From: Chromera velia
Lineage: Eukaryota > Sar > Chromeraceae
DNA length: 40,000 bases
Reading direction: 5' to 3'
Assembly (NCBI GenBank): GCA_018398765.1
Contig: JAHBMJ010000118.1
Coordinates: 14,312-54,311 of the forward strand
Shown: piece by piece, positions 9,378 through 20,031 of the stretch
Numbering within the stretch: the first letter of the stretch is position 1
Layout of the letters: the number at the start of each line of letters is the position of its first letter
Position numbers and translations under genes: made by a program
The notes under the pieces: generated by a model
The model's database searches: none
Seen by the model: only the letters and a program-made list of their open reading frames with translations
Told to the model about the DNA's origin: nothing

Positions 9378-12300
9378 TCATGCATTTCGCAGGAATTTAG
9401 TTTGTCTGTCTGCCCTCTGAAATCCGGTCTCTATCCAGCGAACTGCAGCCCCCAACTCAGCAAGGCATTCAAGAACGTATTCGAGCTCTCCCTGCATTCT
9501 TGGTTCTGACTTACACTGTTTAGATGCTAACTGGTGCAAGAGGGGCTTCTTTCTCCAAAGCTTACTCATGAAATGTGTGATTCTATATGCAGCTTTCACG
9601 CCCTCCCTCATTGCTAACAACTCTGCTGACGTCGTGCTCCCCAGCTTTCTCGCTTCTTTCTTGGAGTACCACGACAAGGTGTTCTCACCCCCCACCCGAG
9701 CGCCCCCACATTGCTCTGTTGCTCAGCACAGAGCGAAGGGTCAACTTCCTCTTCTGAGGGCAAAAGAAGGTCTCGCTCGGTCAGTGGCTTTCTGGACTGA
9801 GGGGGAACAGAAGAAGCGGCTTCCTGCAAGTAACTCCCTTGGTCAAGCAGCATGCGACCCTCAACCATGCGGACAGACATCCCTATGTATGCATGAAGGG
9901 ATCCATCATCCATCCTCACTGGCTCGTCCATTTCGAAAAGAGAACGAATCGCTTGCATTTCCTTCATCACGTCTGGTGCGAAAGCAAAAAGGTCGTCTAC
10001 ATGCATCACTAACACACCGACTGGCTTTTTGTTCTTGTCTCTCTTGACCAAAATTGATTCAGCTATCTCTTCCCATCCCAGTTCCTTCACTCTCTTCTTG
10101 AAGTACTGTGTGTACACGCGAGGGCTATCCTTCAAGCCGTAAACAGCCTTCAGGATGCGCACACACACACCAGGACGCAAACCAGGATAGACAGAGACAG
10201 GCAAGTCAGAAGGGAGTCGAAGCCACACCTCACCATTCTTTCCATCGAGAGGGGCTTGGAGGAAAGCAGTTGAGATATCTGCCTTCGCTGCCTGAAGCCC
10301 ACGAGAAAGGGCCCACACAAACGCCGCACGGGAGAGAGAGGAGCTTGCAGTGCCAGAGAAGGTTTCCAGGAAGCCGTTGTCTCTGGCGTCTTGGAAGCCC
10401 TTGGCAACAAGACGGGATTTCGTAACCTGCTCCTCCTCCTTCAGCTTCCACGTGCGTACCCACCGGAGAGTGATTGGCTTCACCCCCGGTCTCGGGTGCT
10501 GCGTCTGACTGGAGAGATCAAAGACACCACACAGAGCCCAACGCACCAATTCTTTCTTGTTGGACTCCACATGACTCCCTGCTGCAATCTCTTCTGGAGT
10601 AGCAGGGATATGTCCTTTTGCATTGTTTTCTCTCTTCATCAGTTTTTTTGCTTTCTCTGCCTTCAAAGCCATGCATACGACTTCGAAGTGTCTATCTAGC
10701 GCTTCTGCTTTCCTCACCTCTTCTCTGGCTCTTCTTTCTTTCTTTCTCTGAAAGATGATTGCTTTCTTCTCTTTCCTTCCTTTGCTTTTCTAATCGAGAA
10801 AATCTGTACGGCAGACCTCCTCTTAAATCTGCTCTACGACTGGGTCAACATCAATCGGCATGACATCGACGTCATCAGGCACAGGATCAGAAGAGACGAC
10901 AGCATGGTCAGAGGATGGAAGGGACTCTGCAGAAATATCAGGAGCAGACTGAAGAGGAACAGAGGAGGAAGGAGGGTCAGATTCATCCAAACGAGAAAGA
11001 AGGTCTGCTGGAATGCCACCCCCGACAGGAGGATCGAAACGCTCTACTATATCTTGCTGCTTGACATGATGCTCGATTTCTTTCGGCTTCCATTTTCCCT
11101 TATCGTCTTTATTGAATCTGGCTACCTTCAAGCCTCGCTCTTGCTTTGCTCCTTGTCAAACAATGCGACCAGGCCAAAGGGCACCGTCTGTGTTCTTTGT
11201 TAGCACCCACCTGCCTGCTTGGCGGCGGGGATGCTCATTTCCATTTTCATCACGCAGCTGGAAAGGCTCTGTTTCTGGAAAAGAAGAATCAGGCTCGACG
11301 TCTTCCCCCCCTGAACGCAAATCAACTGCTGGAACACCCGGACTCTCATGGTCATCATCATGGACAGATGAACGCGGCCATCCACCAGACTCCTCTTCAA
11401 CTTTCTTTTCTTTCCTTACCTCTCTCCATTTCTGTACTTCATCCACACCCAACCACTTCTCAAGCCTGACATGCTGTGGATGCATACGCAAAGGGACCCA
11501 TCGACCCCCCCGCAACACAACGAGCGAACAGACCTACGGGCCCTGTACCCCCTCGAAGAGTGCTCGCTCACTCTTTGAAAGAGGGTCCGCTGAACCTGCG
11601 GGATCTATCACACGAACCTCATCCCCCATTGCGATTGGGGGCACTCCACACGCATGACCGAAAATCAAAGAATTGGGAGATATGCCTGTCTTGCTGTAAA
11701 CGATATCACCTAACTGATTAGCAACGCCGGAGAGAAAGGCAGGCCAAAAAGAAAGAGGAAGATGGAGCTGAATCAAAGTCTTTCTGAGAAGAGAGATGAC
11801 AGTCGAGTTCACACGTTCAACATCTGACTGAACCTCAGGGCTGAAAGGGGGACCCCTCTCATGGTGAAGACCCATGTCATCATACGCCGCTGCGTACCCA
11901 ATCTCGTCTTCTTCTCCGACGAACTCACCCCCGTTGTCTGTCCGAACGATAAGGGGCTTTCCGAAACCGTGAACCTGCCATCTGCGCACCCACTGACGAA
12001 GGTGCTGCACTGCGTGGCGCTTTCTGCGAAGTGCAAAGAGAGAAACTTTCTTGACCCCACCACAAACGATCACCGAAATGTAGCGAAATCCTCCCACGCC
12101 TTTCGTCCGCATCTCCTTCAAGTCATGAAAGATGACTTGGTTGAAGGGGGCGCGCTCCTTTGCATGCTGCGGCTGCTTCGACTTTTCAGCTGGCTTGTCA
12201 CCCTTGGCTGCGGATGAGGTTTTCTCTTCAATAGAAAAACGAACACGCTTTACTGCTTGCTTCTTCTCTCCCGACTTTTCCTTTTTCAAAATCCCTTTTG

Positions 12301-13411
12301 CAGGGATCCTTTCCTTTCTCTGATTGACTGACTTGCATGCTTCGCACAAATCCCTCACATCTCTACACTCTTGAGGAGAGAAGGAAAGAGGCACTCCTTT
12401 TTCTTCTAGAGTCTTCTCAAGACGAGCGCTCACGGAATGCGCAAGTCGGGAATGCAACACATAGAGCAGGTGTTGCTTCCTCTCTGCAAGAAGGGTTTCT
12501 GTGGAACGAGCCTCTGCAGAGAGAGAGGAAGAGTAGAAAACTTTCTTCTTCCAGGCATCAAGGGGTGCAGTCATCTGCGCGGCTGCTGCTGCTTCATCGT
12601 TTTGGCAGAGACGGAGGGCTGGCATCCGTCCCAATCGCTCAACGGGGGCCCGAAAGCTCCTGCCCTCGGTGTCAGTCAACCTGACATAGCTGCGACGCCT
12701 CCGTCTCTTCGAAAGGAAAATCTCCTTCTCTGCACAGGGGAGGAGACCTCTGCCTACGGAAGGGTGAATAGCCCCCTCCTCAGGAACCTTCCTCACCTTC
12801 CCGAACTCATCTCGAACAGGGAAGTGGAAGAGGTGCACGTTGTCAGTGACAAAAGGAGACGCTTCGGGGCCACCCTTTGCGGTAAGGTTAAACTCCATGC
12901 GCCTTTTCTTCTGACCGACCGAGTACTTTGCAAACTCCTCATTGAGTAGTCTGAACGTACAGCCGGTGTCTGGCAGCAACTCGTCGTCTGCATCTGCTTT
13001 CGAGAGAATGCGCGCTCTCGAAGTTTTTGTCTGCACACGAAAAGCACAAGAAAGAGAAGGTGTAGCACCCAACTCTTTGGATGCAGAAGTTGCTGCCGTT
13101 GCTGTTGACAATGAATCGACTGACTGGGGGAGCTTAGTGGCCTTGCCTTGCCGAGGTCCATTGAAGCGTCTTGCTTCCCTGACGGATGCCCTCGGTCCTG
13201 CGACCGCTCCCACCGGTAGTGCTCTCCCAGGCCAGTGCATGTTCCGGAACGTCGCCCGAACCATGCGTACATATTCTCTTGGGACCTCTTGACCCCGGAA
13301 ATCCTTCACTGCTCCCTTTCCCTGTCGTCCCCTCAAAGAAGAAACAACAAAGGCAGGTTGCAGTCGCTCATTCAGACTGGAGGTCTCGAAAGACCCACCT
13401 GACCGGCTCAA
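9378..13411 (-). pseudogene. pol: Copia pol (protease, integrase, RT, RNase H), decayed
   Basis: One frame runs from 13411 to about 9700, interrupted by TAG at 11534, TGA at 11156, TAA at 10823 and TAG at 10790. Every interruption is explainable as one C-to-T change from Gln or Arg. In order it carries: aspartic protease motif LLPDTGC; the HHCC zinc-binding part (HSRLAHS then LCEAC); integrase acidic residues in VIFHDLKEM, TDNGGEF and EVQSDVERVN; RT with KSRLVAKGFQ, KADISTAFLQAPL, AVYGLKDSPR and HVDD in place of the usual YVDD. RNase H sits in another frame (9695-9378, SWYSKKEARKLGSTTSAE), reached through a frame change near G runs at 9690-9720. The stretch normally lying between RT and RNase H is missing, so an internal deletion is likely. 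Not active. Confidence 0.9.
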
Positions 13412-13416
13412 AAAAC
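13408..13416 (-). promoter_or_regulatory. Candidate -1 frameshift site, gag to pol
   Basis: On the element strand gag ends GTT TTT TGA. The pol frame is -1 relative to gag and opens exactly at this run: slipping back one base on U6 (13415-13410) gives TTG AGC CGG and a long open frame. There is no in-frame ATG at the start of pol, which favours a fusion product. A downstream stimulatory structure was not tested. Confidence 0.5.
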
Positions 13417-14605
13417 TAAATCACAGTCTGAGCCCAAGTCGCTCTCCACCAGATCGGGATAGGAGGACTCGGAATCAGAGCGGTGGGAGGAGGAAGGTGA
13501 ACTGCGGGAACGCCGCTCAGCGGGGCGTCCACTCTCCTTCTTCCCCATGGGAGAGTTCTTCTTCTTGGGGCAGCACCGGGCGAAGTGACCAGTCTTTCCG
13601 CACCCCTCCCACTCGGTCTTGCACTCGCTCTTGGAGGCGGGGCAGTAGTCTGGGCTGCGGTGAACGAAACCGCAGTTGTTGCACCTCGTTCCCTCTGCTT
13701 TGCCTGCAGTCTCTTCAGACGGCTTCACCTGCTGCTTTTTCTTCTTCCCCTTGGGCTTCTTTGCACCCTTCTTTCCGAAATCCCGCTTCTCAGCGGCACC
13801 CCCGAACTCATGTCCACTCCCCGACTCCCTCTTTGAGCCCTTGGACTCAGCACCGTGAAGAGCGGACTTGTAGGCGAGTGCGTCTGCCTTGCGGTCGGCA
13901 AACGGACGGATGTCGGAGTAGGTCAAGGAGTCGATGTCTTTTTTCAACTCCATCGCGGCCTTCTCTGCGATGTCTGTCTACTCATGGGTGAGGAACAGAC
14001 GCTTCACGCAGAGCTTCTTCGTGTCCTTGTCCGTTGGAGTGAAGCCCTTGGCACCGGAAGAACGAATGACCTTGTCCAGTCTACGCAACACTTCCTTCAG
14101 TGTCTCCCCCTTCTCCTTCTCACGGCGAAGAGAATGGAAATTCTCCTCAGTGATGGTCTTCTCGACAGGCTTGTCCTTCAAGTAGTGATTGATCACGGTG
14201 TCGAGCAATTTGTCGGTCTCATGACCCTGGGCTGCTGCTGTGTAGACGTCTTTACGGAGCTCTTCAAAGTCCGAAAAGGTATGGAGCAGGGCGCACTTGT
14301 AGATCTCGATCAGGAGGTTGGCATCAGGGTGATACCGGGAGGACAGGAAGAGGCTAGACTGTGTCTTCCAGTTATCCATCCAGTTGTCCAGGTGGGTAGC
14401 CTTCAGCGACTTCACCTTGGGAACCCAGGAGAAATCAGGCGGCTTCAGAGCAGCCGGGGGAGCAGAAGATGCAGCTGCAGCAGAAGTTTGAGCCGACTGG
14501 CTCGCCATCAGCAAGCTTAGCGCCTTGGCCAGATCCGCCTCCAGTTTAACAATCCTCTGCTCCTGCCAGCCTGCAGTATTGGAAGCAGAAGAAGAAGACT
14601 TATTG

Positions 14606-14623
14606 CCCGCGTCTGAGGCACCA
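14606..14623 (-). promoter_or_regulatory. Candidate primer-binding site
   Basis: One base after the 5' LTR, the element strand reads TGGTGCCTCAGACGCGGG, complementary to a tRNA 3' end finishing GGCACCA. The position is right for minus-strand priming. The tRNA was not identified. Confidence 0.55.
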
Positions 14624-14624
14624 G

Positions 14625-15141
14625 TGTTAGGGTTCGGGCCTGAGTCAGACATCGGCGCAACAGTCTGTACACAGGAACTGAGACTGGAGGAAGTAGGCTA
14701 GGAAGCAAGCCGACAGCGCTAGGCTAAGTACAAAGCAATGATAGTAGAAGCAGCGTACTCAGAACATTCAACGTCAAGAAGTCTGGATCTAGAAGGACTG
14801 ACCTTAATCCCAGTATTCCGACTTCTATCTTCTCAATCTGTTGCCGTCTACGTTGTGTCGATCGAGAGGATGCGACTATTCAGATCGACACATCACATGC
14901 ACACAGAATCGGCTGTCTCTCAATCGGCTAATTACCGACTGTCATGAATCGGATCTCTTCGTTCACTGTTGTCACGAAGAGGCAATCATTCAATCATTCA
15001 CGTCTACATGTACGTAAATAAAATCTGCATGCATGCATGTATCGACTCGCGCATGCAAATCGTTAGATCATCATGGGCGGCGGCGGCGGGCGTCGCGCAT
15101 ACAGTGGCCCACACGTCCATCCACCCCTGCGCGCACTAACA
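14625..15141 (-). repeat. 5' LTR of the copia element
   Basis: 517 bp with TGTTAG/CTAACA ends, pairing with 8748-9264. Differences from the other LTR are mostly G-to-A on the plus strand (C-to-T in element sense), several at CpG. It also contains the gag ATG, 26 bases from its inner edge. Confidence 0.88.
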
Positions 15142-15146
15142 CACAC
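15142..15146. repeat. Target-site duplication, right (CACAC)
   Basis: CACAC follows the right terminus CTAACA and matches 8510-8514. The bases after it (TCGCTCTCCTTG) complete the interrupted minisatellite unit. Confidence 0.8.
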
Positions 15147-15800
15147 TCGCTCTCCTTGTATCTCTTTGTCTCCCTTCATTCACCCACATGCCCAACCAGC
15201 TTCTGTTCACATACTCGCTCTCCTTGTATCTCCTTATCTCCCTTCATTCACCCACACGCCTAAGTGGCTTCTGTTCACACACTCGCTCTCCTTGTATCTC
15301 CTTGTCTCCCTTCATTCACCCACATGCCCAAACGGCTTCTGTTCACACACTCGTTCTCCCTATCTCTCTTCACTCATCCATAGGCCTAAGCGGCTTCTAT
15401 ATGTTTCTATTCACACACTTGATCTCTTTTCATTCATCCACAGACCTAACCAGCGGCCCAAGCGACTTTTCTTCAATGACACACAATTAATCTCTCTTCA
15501 TTCATCCATAGGCCCAAGCGGCTTCTGTTCACATACTCGTTCTCCTTGTCTCGCCCGCACGCCTAAACGGCTTTTGTTCACAAACTCATACATACTCATA
15601 AACACGCTCGCTCTCTCCGTTTCTCTTCATTCATCCACCTGCAGGCCTAAGCGGATTCTGTTACTGCACACACTTCCTTTCCATGCCCCTCTTTCTCCAT
15701 GCACCCGCACGCCCAAACATTCACCCACACGCCCAAACGGCTTCTGTTCATACACTTGCTTACCTAGCTTTATCCACAGGCCCAAACAGCTTCTGTTTAC
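15147..15800. repeat. Minisatellite, right arm
   Basis: Continues the array interrupted at 8515, with about ten recognisable units built on CGGCTTCTGTTCACACACTC and CTTCATTCACCCACACGCC. Units here are better conserved than in the far left arm. A 252-codon ORF through it simply translates the repeat and I do not call it as a gene. Confidence 0.85.
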
Positions 15801-17109
15801 ATCTCTCCCTCTTGAACTTACTAAGCGCTAAACCCATATGCGGTGAGCCTCTCCACAACATTTCAAAGTGAATACTGCAGCATCCACAGTGACACACACT
15901 ATATATAGACAGTATTTTATGTCCCAAATCCTCAAGTGGAGGTAGAAGGAAGTCAAGAAAAAAAAGTGCTGAAGAACGACAAGAGGGGCCAAGTAGAGAG
16001 AAAGAAAACGGGCAAAAAGAGGTTCCTGCAGATCAAATTAACCGTTTTTCCTCTTTGTCAAGCGTACTCAGTCATGGTGCAGCTTACTCCTGATTCTGTA
16101 AGGCGGCATGTCTTAACTTGCCACTGAGCTTGGTGGTATATATAGTCAAACAACGGAGCAATTCAGAATAGCTTCACTTAGATGGTGTGCTTTATTACCT
16201 TCCTTGAAAACTACACAGATGATTAAATCTATATACAATTCCCCTCCATGTGTGTTTTTGCATGTGTACCGATACATCAAGGTTCGATAAAAGGTGCATG
16301 TTCGCCATGCATGCGCTGTACAGTTACATGCCGGGAAGCGCGGGTCCCGAAAGGCAAATGTAACCCAATTTATTGGTAATTCGACTTTTTTTTTCCATAG
16401 GTGCGGCCAAGGGCCTTAACAGATACCATGGCCGGGGGCCACGGCAATACAAGTGCGTGCGCGCGCTTTGCGCGCGGAGGTGAGTGAGTTTGGCAGTGCA
16501 TGCGTGCATGAGACGCTGTTGATCGATTGTGCATGCCGTATTTTTTGAAGAGAGACGCACTATGCCAAACTCATTATAATCTTGACTGATCCCGTAATAT
16601 ATTTTATTCCATGCGTGCATGGCTGCGGATTTATATTAATATATATATTGTCAGGCCTCTCAGTTTGGTCCGCGCCGGATTGAAAATATTAATTGGATGA
16701 ACTGAAATTTTGGACGGGCGCATGCAGCCTGTGTCAAATTCGGCGACGATATAATAATTTGCCGTCGTTCAATTTTCACAATATATAGGATATTATCACT
16801 TACGTTATAGCTAGATTTTCATGACCGCGAACGTTATAGCTAGATTTTCATGACCGCGAATTCAATGACAAATTGCATGCATATCTTTAATTACTTGACA
16901 TGCAATTAAGGTCGGTCCGACTGGAAGTCGACCAAGACACTGAGGCCTCACACCTAGCTACTCTGCGTTCTGGTGACACTGTCACACGCAGCTCAGTGTA
17001 GACATATATATATAACTGAAGGCCAACGGTCTTTGTCTGCATAGCCTTCGTAGAGTAGCAGTGCAGTTTGGTCCACGTTATATATATATATATATTTCTC
17101 TCATGCAAC
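15801..17109. other. Intergenic region upstream of the calpain gene
   Basis: No supported gene. It holds a perfect 29-bp tandem duplication at 16802-16859, a GCGCGC-TTT-GCGCGC inverted repeat near 16459-16475, several ATGCATGC words, and a TA run at about 17079-17095 only about 15 bases before the first possible calpain ATG. The TA run could act as a TATA-like element, but that is only positional. Confidence 0.5.
16802..16859. repeat. Perfect 29-bp tandem duplication
   Basis: The unit starting ACGTTATAGCTAGATTTTCA and ending TGACCGCGA occurs twice back to back (16802-16830 and 16831-16859) without a mismatch. Confidence 0.95.
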
Positions 17110-18622
17110 ATGACAGAAAAAATTCTGATTATCTCCGGCGTGCCCAGTGGAACTGGCGGCTAGTACACGCAGCTGAAATCTCAAAACGACGGCCGGATGG
17201 CTTTCAAGAACCAGAGCTCGAACCTGTACCTCTACTGGAAGAACTTCGCAACCGGAGGGATGGGCTGGCACATCTCCGACCAGCTGGGGGGGACGGGCAT
17301 CTATACCTACTGTGATGAGGATGTGCCTGACCCCCGACAGACCAAGGCCCCCTTTAAGGGGTGGAATCTGGAAGAGAACAACTTTGTTGACTATCCCGCG
17401 ACGATCAAGGAGATGGAGGTCGGGGGAGGTGCAACAAAGAAAGCCGCCCCCCGCATTGTGCTGATGGGTCGCGAAGGCCCCAATTCGCTCATCAATGGGG
17501 GGTATGAGAAACTGAAGGAGGACTACAACAGCAGACCTGCCTACAAGTTCGGTCCCTACAACGGCAAGGAACTGTTTCTCTTCTTCAAGCAGGGAGTGTG
17601 GCGTGTTGCCGACTCCCTTGGTGACGACGCCAAGTATGCCTCCAACCCCGACATGTCCGCCCTTCTTCCTGAACAAATGGACGAACCCTGGGATATCGCG
17701 GACGGACCCCGGATGGTCAAAGACAAAAGTCTGCGTGTTGAGGTCTGGTCCAAAAAGCGCTGGACAGCTTCTGAGGTTCGTGACGGCTACATCGACCATG
17801 AATTCAAACCTTGCCAGAAGTCGGTGGGGTTCAAGGAACCGACCTCATGGATGCGGGCCTCGCAGCTCTGCTACGACAAGGGCATACCGTACACGCAGCT
17901 GTTTGAGGGAGTGGACCCGGGCGACCTCATTCAAGGCGACCTGGGAAATTGCTGGTTGATAGCCTCAATGGCCGCAGTCGCTGAGTTTCCGTGGGCCATT
18001 AAGAGGCTCTTCAAGACGAACCAGTTCAACCCAACAGGAAAATACGAGATCCAGCTCTACGACGTGACAAAGAAGGCCTAAGTCTGGTTTACCATTGACG
18101 ACTACATACCCTGTGAAGAGATGCAATGGTGGATGAAGAAGGGGAGGCCGAGGTTCGCCAAACCGGTTGGCAACGAACTCTGGTGCATGTTGCTCGAGAA
18201 AGCGTTCGCCAAATTTTTCGGCAGCTACGAAAGTCTGGTGGGTGGTATCTGCAGCGTTGCATTTCAGTGTCTCACAGGGTCTGCCGAGCAGTTTGTGTGG
18301 GACAAGGAGGGGGGAAAGTTGAGGTGGGAAAGGGGAAGAGTAGCGGTGGAGGAGCAGACCAGAAGGAGAACCATAGTGACGACATTCGAGCCAGACCAGT
18401 TTGCAACAGACGAGGAACTTTTTGAGGTCTTCCGGGAATACGACAAGAAGCACTTCATCATCTCATGCTCTATCTCTGCTGGTGAGCCTCAGTCGCATGC
18501 ATGCGGTCCTCTCCTCTGTTGTTCTAGCTCGATCGCCAATGTGGTGAGTGAGGCCATGCACCGCTTCGATCCTCTGTACACCCACTTGCGTGGACTCTCT
18601 CTCGCCCGTTCTGTCGCTCTCA

Positions 18623-18707
<85 letters not shown>

Positions 18708-18885
18708 TGTGTGTCTGTGTGTCTGTGTGTGTTTGTGTGTGTATGTGTGTGTCTGTCTGTCTGTCTCCCTCTCCCTTTCCCTCTCCCTCTTTTTCTCTCT
18801 CTCTGTTTTCCTGTCTCCCTGCCTCTCTCTCTCTCTCTCCCTCTGTCTGTCTGTCTGTCTGTCTTTCTGTCTTTCTGTCTGTCTC

Positions 18886-18916
<31 letters not shown>

Positions 18917-18962
18917 GAAAGGAAGCGATTCGGAAAAAGTGAAGTGAAGAAAAGACGATATA

Positions 18963-19028
<66 letters not shown>

Positions 19029-19320
19029 GTTGACGATATAGTCTGTCTGTGTTGTCTGTTGTGTTCATGAAGAAAAGAAGGGAGAAGAAGAAACATATAG
19101 TCTGTCTGTCTGTCTGTCTGTCTCTCACCTTTCGGGCCCCCTGCCCACGTTGTTTGATTGTTGGTACTGTTCTTTTGTCTTTGTTCTTTCTTTCTTTTTG
19201 TCTGTTGTGTTCATGAAGAAAAGGACGGACAAGAAGAAGAAACATATAGTCTGTCTGTCTGTCTGCCTGTCTGTCTATCTGTGCGTCTGTCTGCCTCTCT
19301 GTGTGTCTGTCTGTCTGTCG

Positions 19321-19359
<39 letters not shown>

Positions 19360-20031
19360 GCGTCGTCCATCCACATCCGTGCAGGGGAGGAAAAGACCCG
19401 CCCCGACGGACTGGTGGAGGGACACGCGTACTCGATGCTCCAAGTCGCCAGCCTTCCCCACCACGGTAGGTTGAAGCTCTGCAAACTGCGTAATCCATGG
19501 GGAGGAGGGGCGACGCACGAGTGGAACGGAGACTTCTCCGACACCTCCAGCGGCTGGGGGGATCAACTGAGCGGCCTCCGGGAAGAGCTGAAGGCCGTGA
19601 TTGAGCACGATGGAATATTCTGGATGACCTGGTCAGATTTCACGGGCATCTTCAACCACGCGTGTATGTCTCCACGTTCCATGGCGAAAGAGAGTGTGGA
19701 GTCTGCAGCTGTGGGGTCTTCTGCGTATCTCAACGGCCCCGGAATGAAGGAAGACATGGGGTGGGACAAGAACGACGAGAAGGCAGAGTGGGATGACAAG
19801 GGGTTGGAAGAACCAAAGGGGGACTGGAAGGAGGAAGACTTGCAGCCACAAGCGGGGGGACAGAATGTGGAGGACCACTTTACGGGAGAGGGCGAGTACG
19901 AAGACCCGGCGGACTTTGATGACGGAGGGAACAAGAAAGAAGGAGGGAAGTCGACGCACAATGTTATCGAAGGCGAAGCCAAGGAAGCAAAGGAGGTTGG
20001 GCCCCCCTCAGTGAAGGTGCCAGCTGTTTAG
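17110..20031 (+). CDS. Calpain-family cysteine protease, two in-frame stops
   Basis: Exon 1 runs from ATG 17110 (or 17197) to 18481. A 903-bp intron, 18482-19384, joins phase 1 to exon 2, ending at TAG 20029-20031. The calpain core has all three catalytic residues: Cys in QGDLGNCWLIASMAA (codon 17950), His in LVEGHAYSM (19423) and Asn in LRNPWGG (19492). Calpains are cytosolic thiol proteases that cut substrates at few sites. About 200 residues precede the core and form two similar domains (LYLYWKN.. WHISDQLG, and ELFLFFKQ..WRVADSLG). A Lys/Glu/Asp-rich tail follows the core; no EF hands are seen. TAG at 17161 interrupts the extended N-terminus and TAA at 18079 the core, with the frame open and family-like on both sides. 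It is a recent pseudogene, a readthrough gene or a sequence error. Confidence 0.8.
18482..19384 (+). repeat. Calpain intron filled with compound microsatellites
   Basis: GTGAGC donor and GTGCAG acceptor. In order it holds a TC tract (about 18628-18655), a TG tract with CTGT variants to about 18760, TC/CCCTCT repeats to about 18840, long CTGT arrays to 18917, and more CTGT arrays at 18963-19027, 19100-19123 and 19249-19360. A segment containing GTTCATGAAGAAAAG and ending in an ACATATAGTCTGTCTG junction occurs twice (near 19061 and 19210), so the inside has itself been duplicated. Confidence 0.85.

Larger units (their letters stand above)
13408..14652 (-). pseudogene. gag: Copia gag with zinc knuckle, one premature TAG
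   Basis: The frame from ATG 14652 stops at TAG 13980-13978 after LTHE, then continues in the same frame to TGA at 13410-13408, about 415 codons in all. Residues about 10-50 are Ser/Ala-rich with a short coiled-coil-like run (RIVKLEADLAKALSLL). The centre resembles copia capsid (the LDNWMDNWK region and following). Near the end a basic stretch precedes CNNCGFVHRSPDYC and GCGKTGHFARCC, the latter a zinc-knuckle core. The first nine codons lie inside the 5' LTR and the primer-binding site is inside the frame. A U6 run just before the TGA is a plausible -1 slip site into pol. The next Met (MASQSAQ) is the alternative start, but it would cut off the coiled-coil part. Confidence 0.85.
8515..15141 (-). 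mobile_element. Ty1/copia-type LTR retrotransposon, decayed, composite 3' end
   Basis: Read on the minus strand the order is 5' LTR, gag with zinc knuckle, protease, HHCC and DDE integrase, reverse transcriptase, RNase H, 3' LTR. Integrase before RT is diagnostic of Ty1/copia (Pseudoviridae-like). The outermost termini are TGTTAG and CTAACA, flanked by CACAC duplications. The LTRs are 517 bp each and differ at roughly 15 positions by eye, nearly all transitions, so the insertion is not recent. At least five in-frame stops, one frameshift and an internal deletion make it non-autonomous now. Beyond the 3' LTR lie a 213-bp copy of the 5' part of gag and a 23-bp LTR end, inside the target duplication. 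Confidence 0.92.

Noticed and set aside
15073-15831. 252-codon ORF with recurring CSHTRSP peptides
   Set aside because: Open because the minisatellite unit lacks stops in that frame; no start context, no domain.
6881-16446. 13-base inverted match TGCCGTGGCCCCC on both sides of the copia locus
   Set aside because: Matches of this length are expected by chance in 40 kb; no longer homology around it.
16324-16620. 98-codon minus-strand ORF
   Set aside because: No recognisable domain, AT-rich surroundings, many unlikely residues from GCATGC words.
18463-19608. 381-codon minus-strand ORF rich in DRQT
   Set aside because: Mirror of CTGT arrays in the calpain intron and of exon 2 on the opposite strand.
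17110-20031. Reassignment of TAA/TAG to sense codons
   Set aside because: Ankyrin and papain-family coding parts have no internal stops, the DNA after the terminal TAG/TAA turns AT-rich and non-coding, and the copia element also has an internal TGA.
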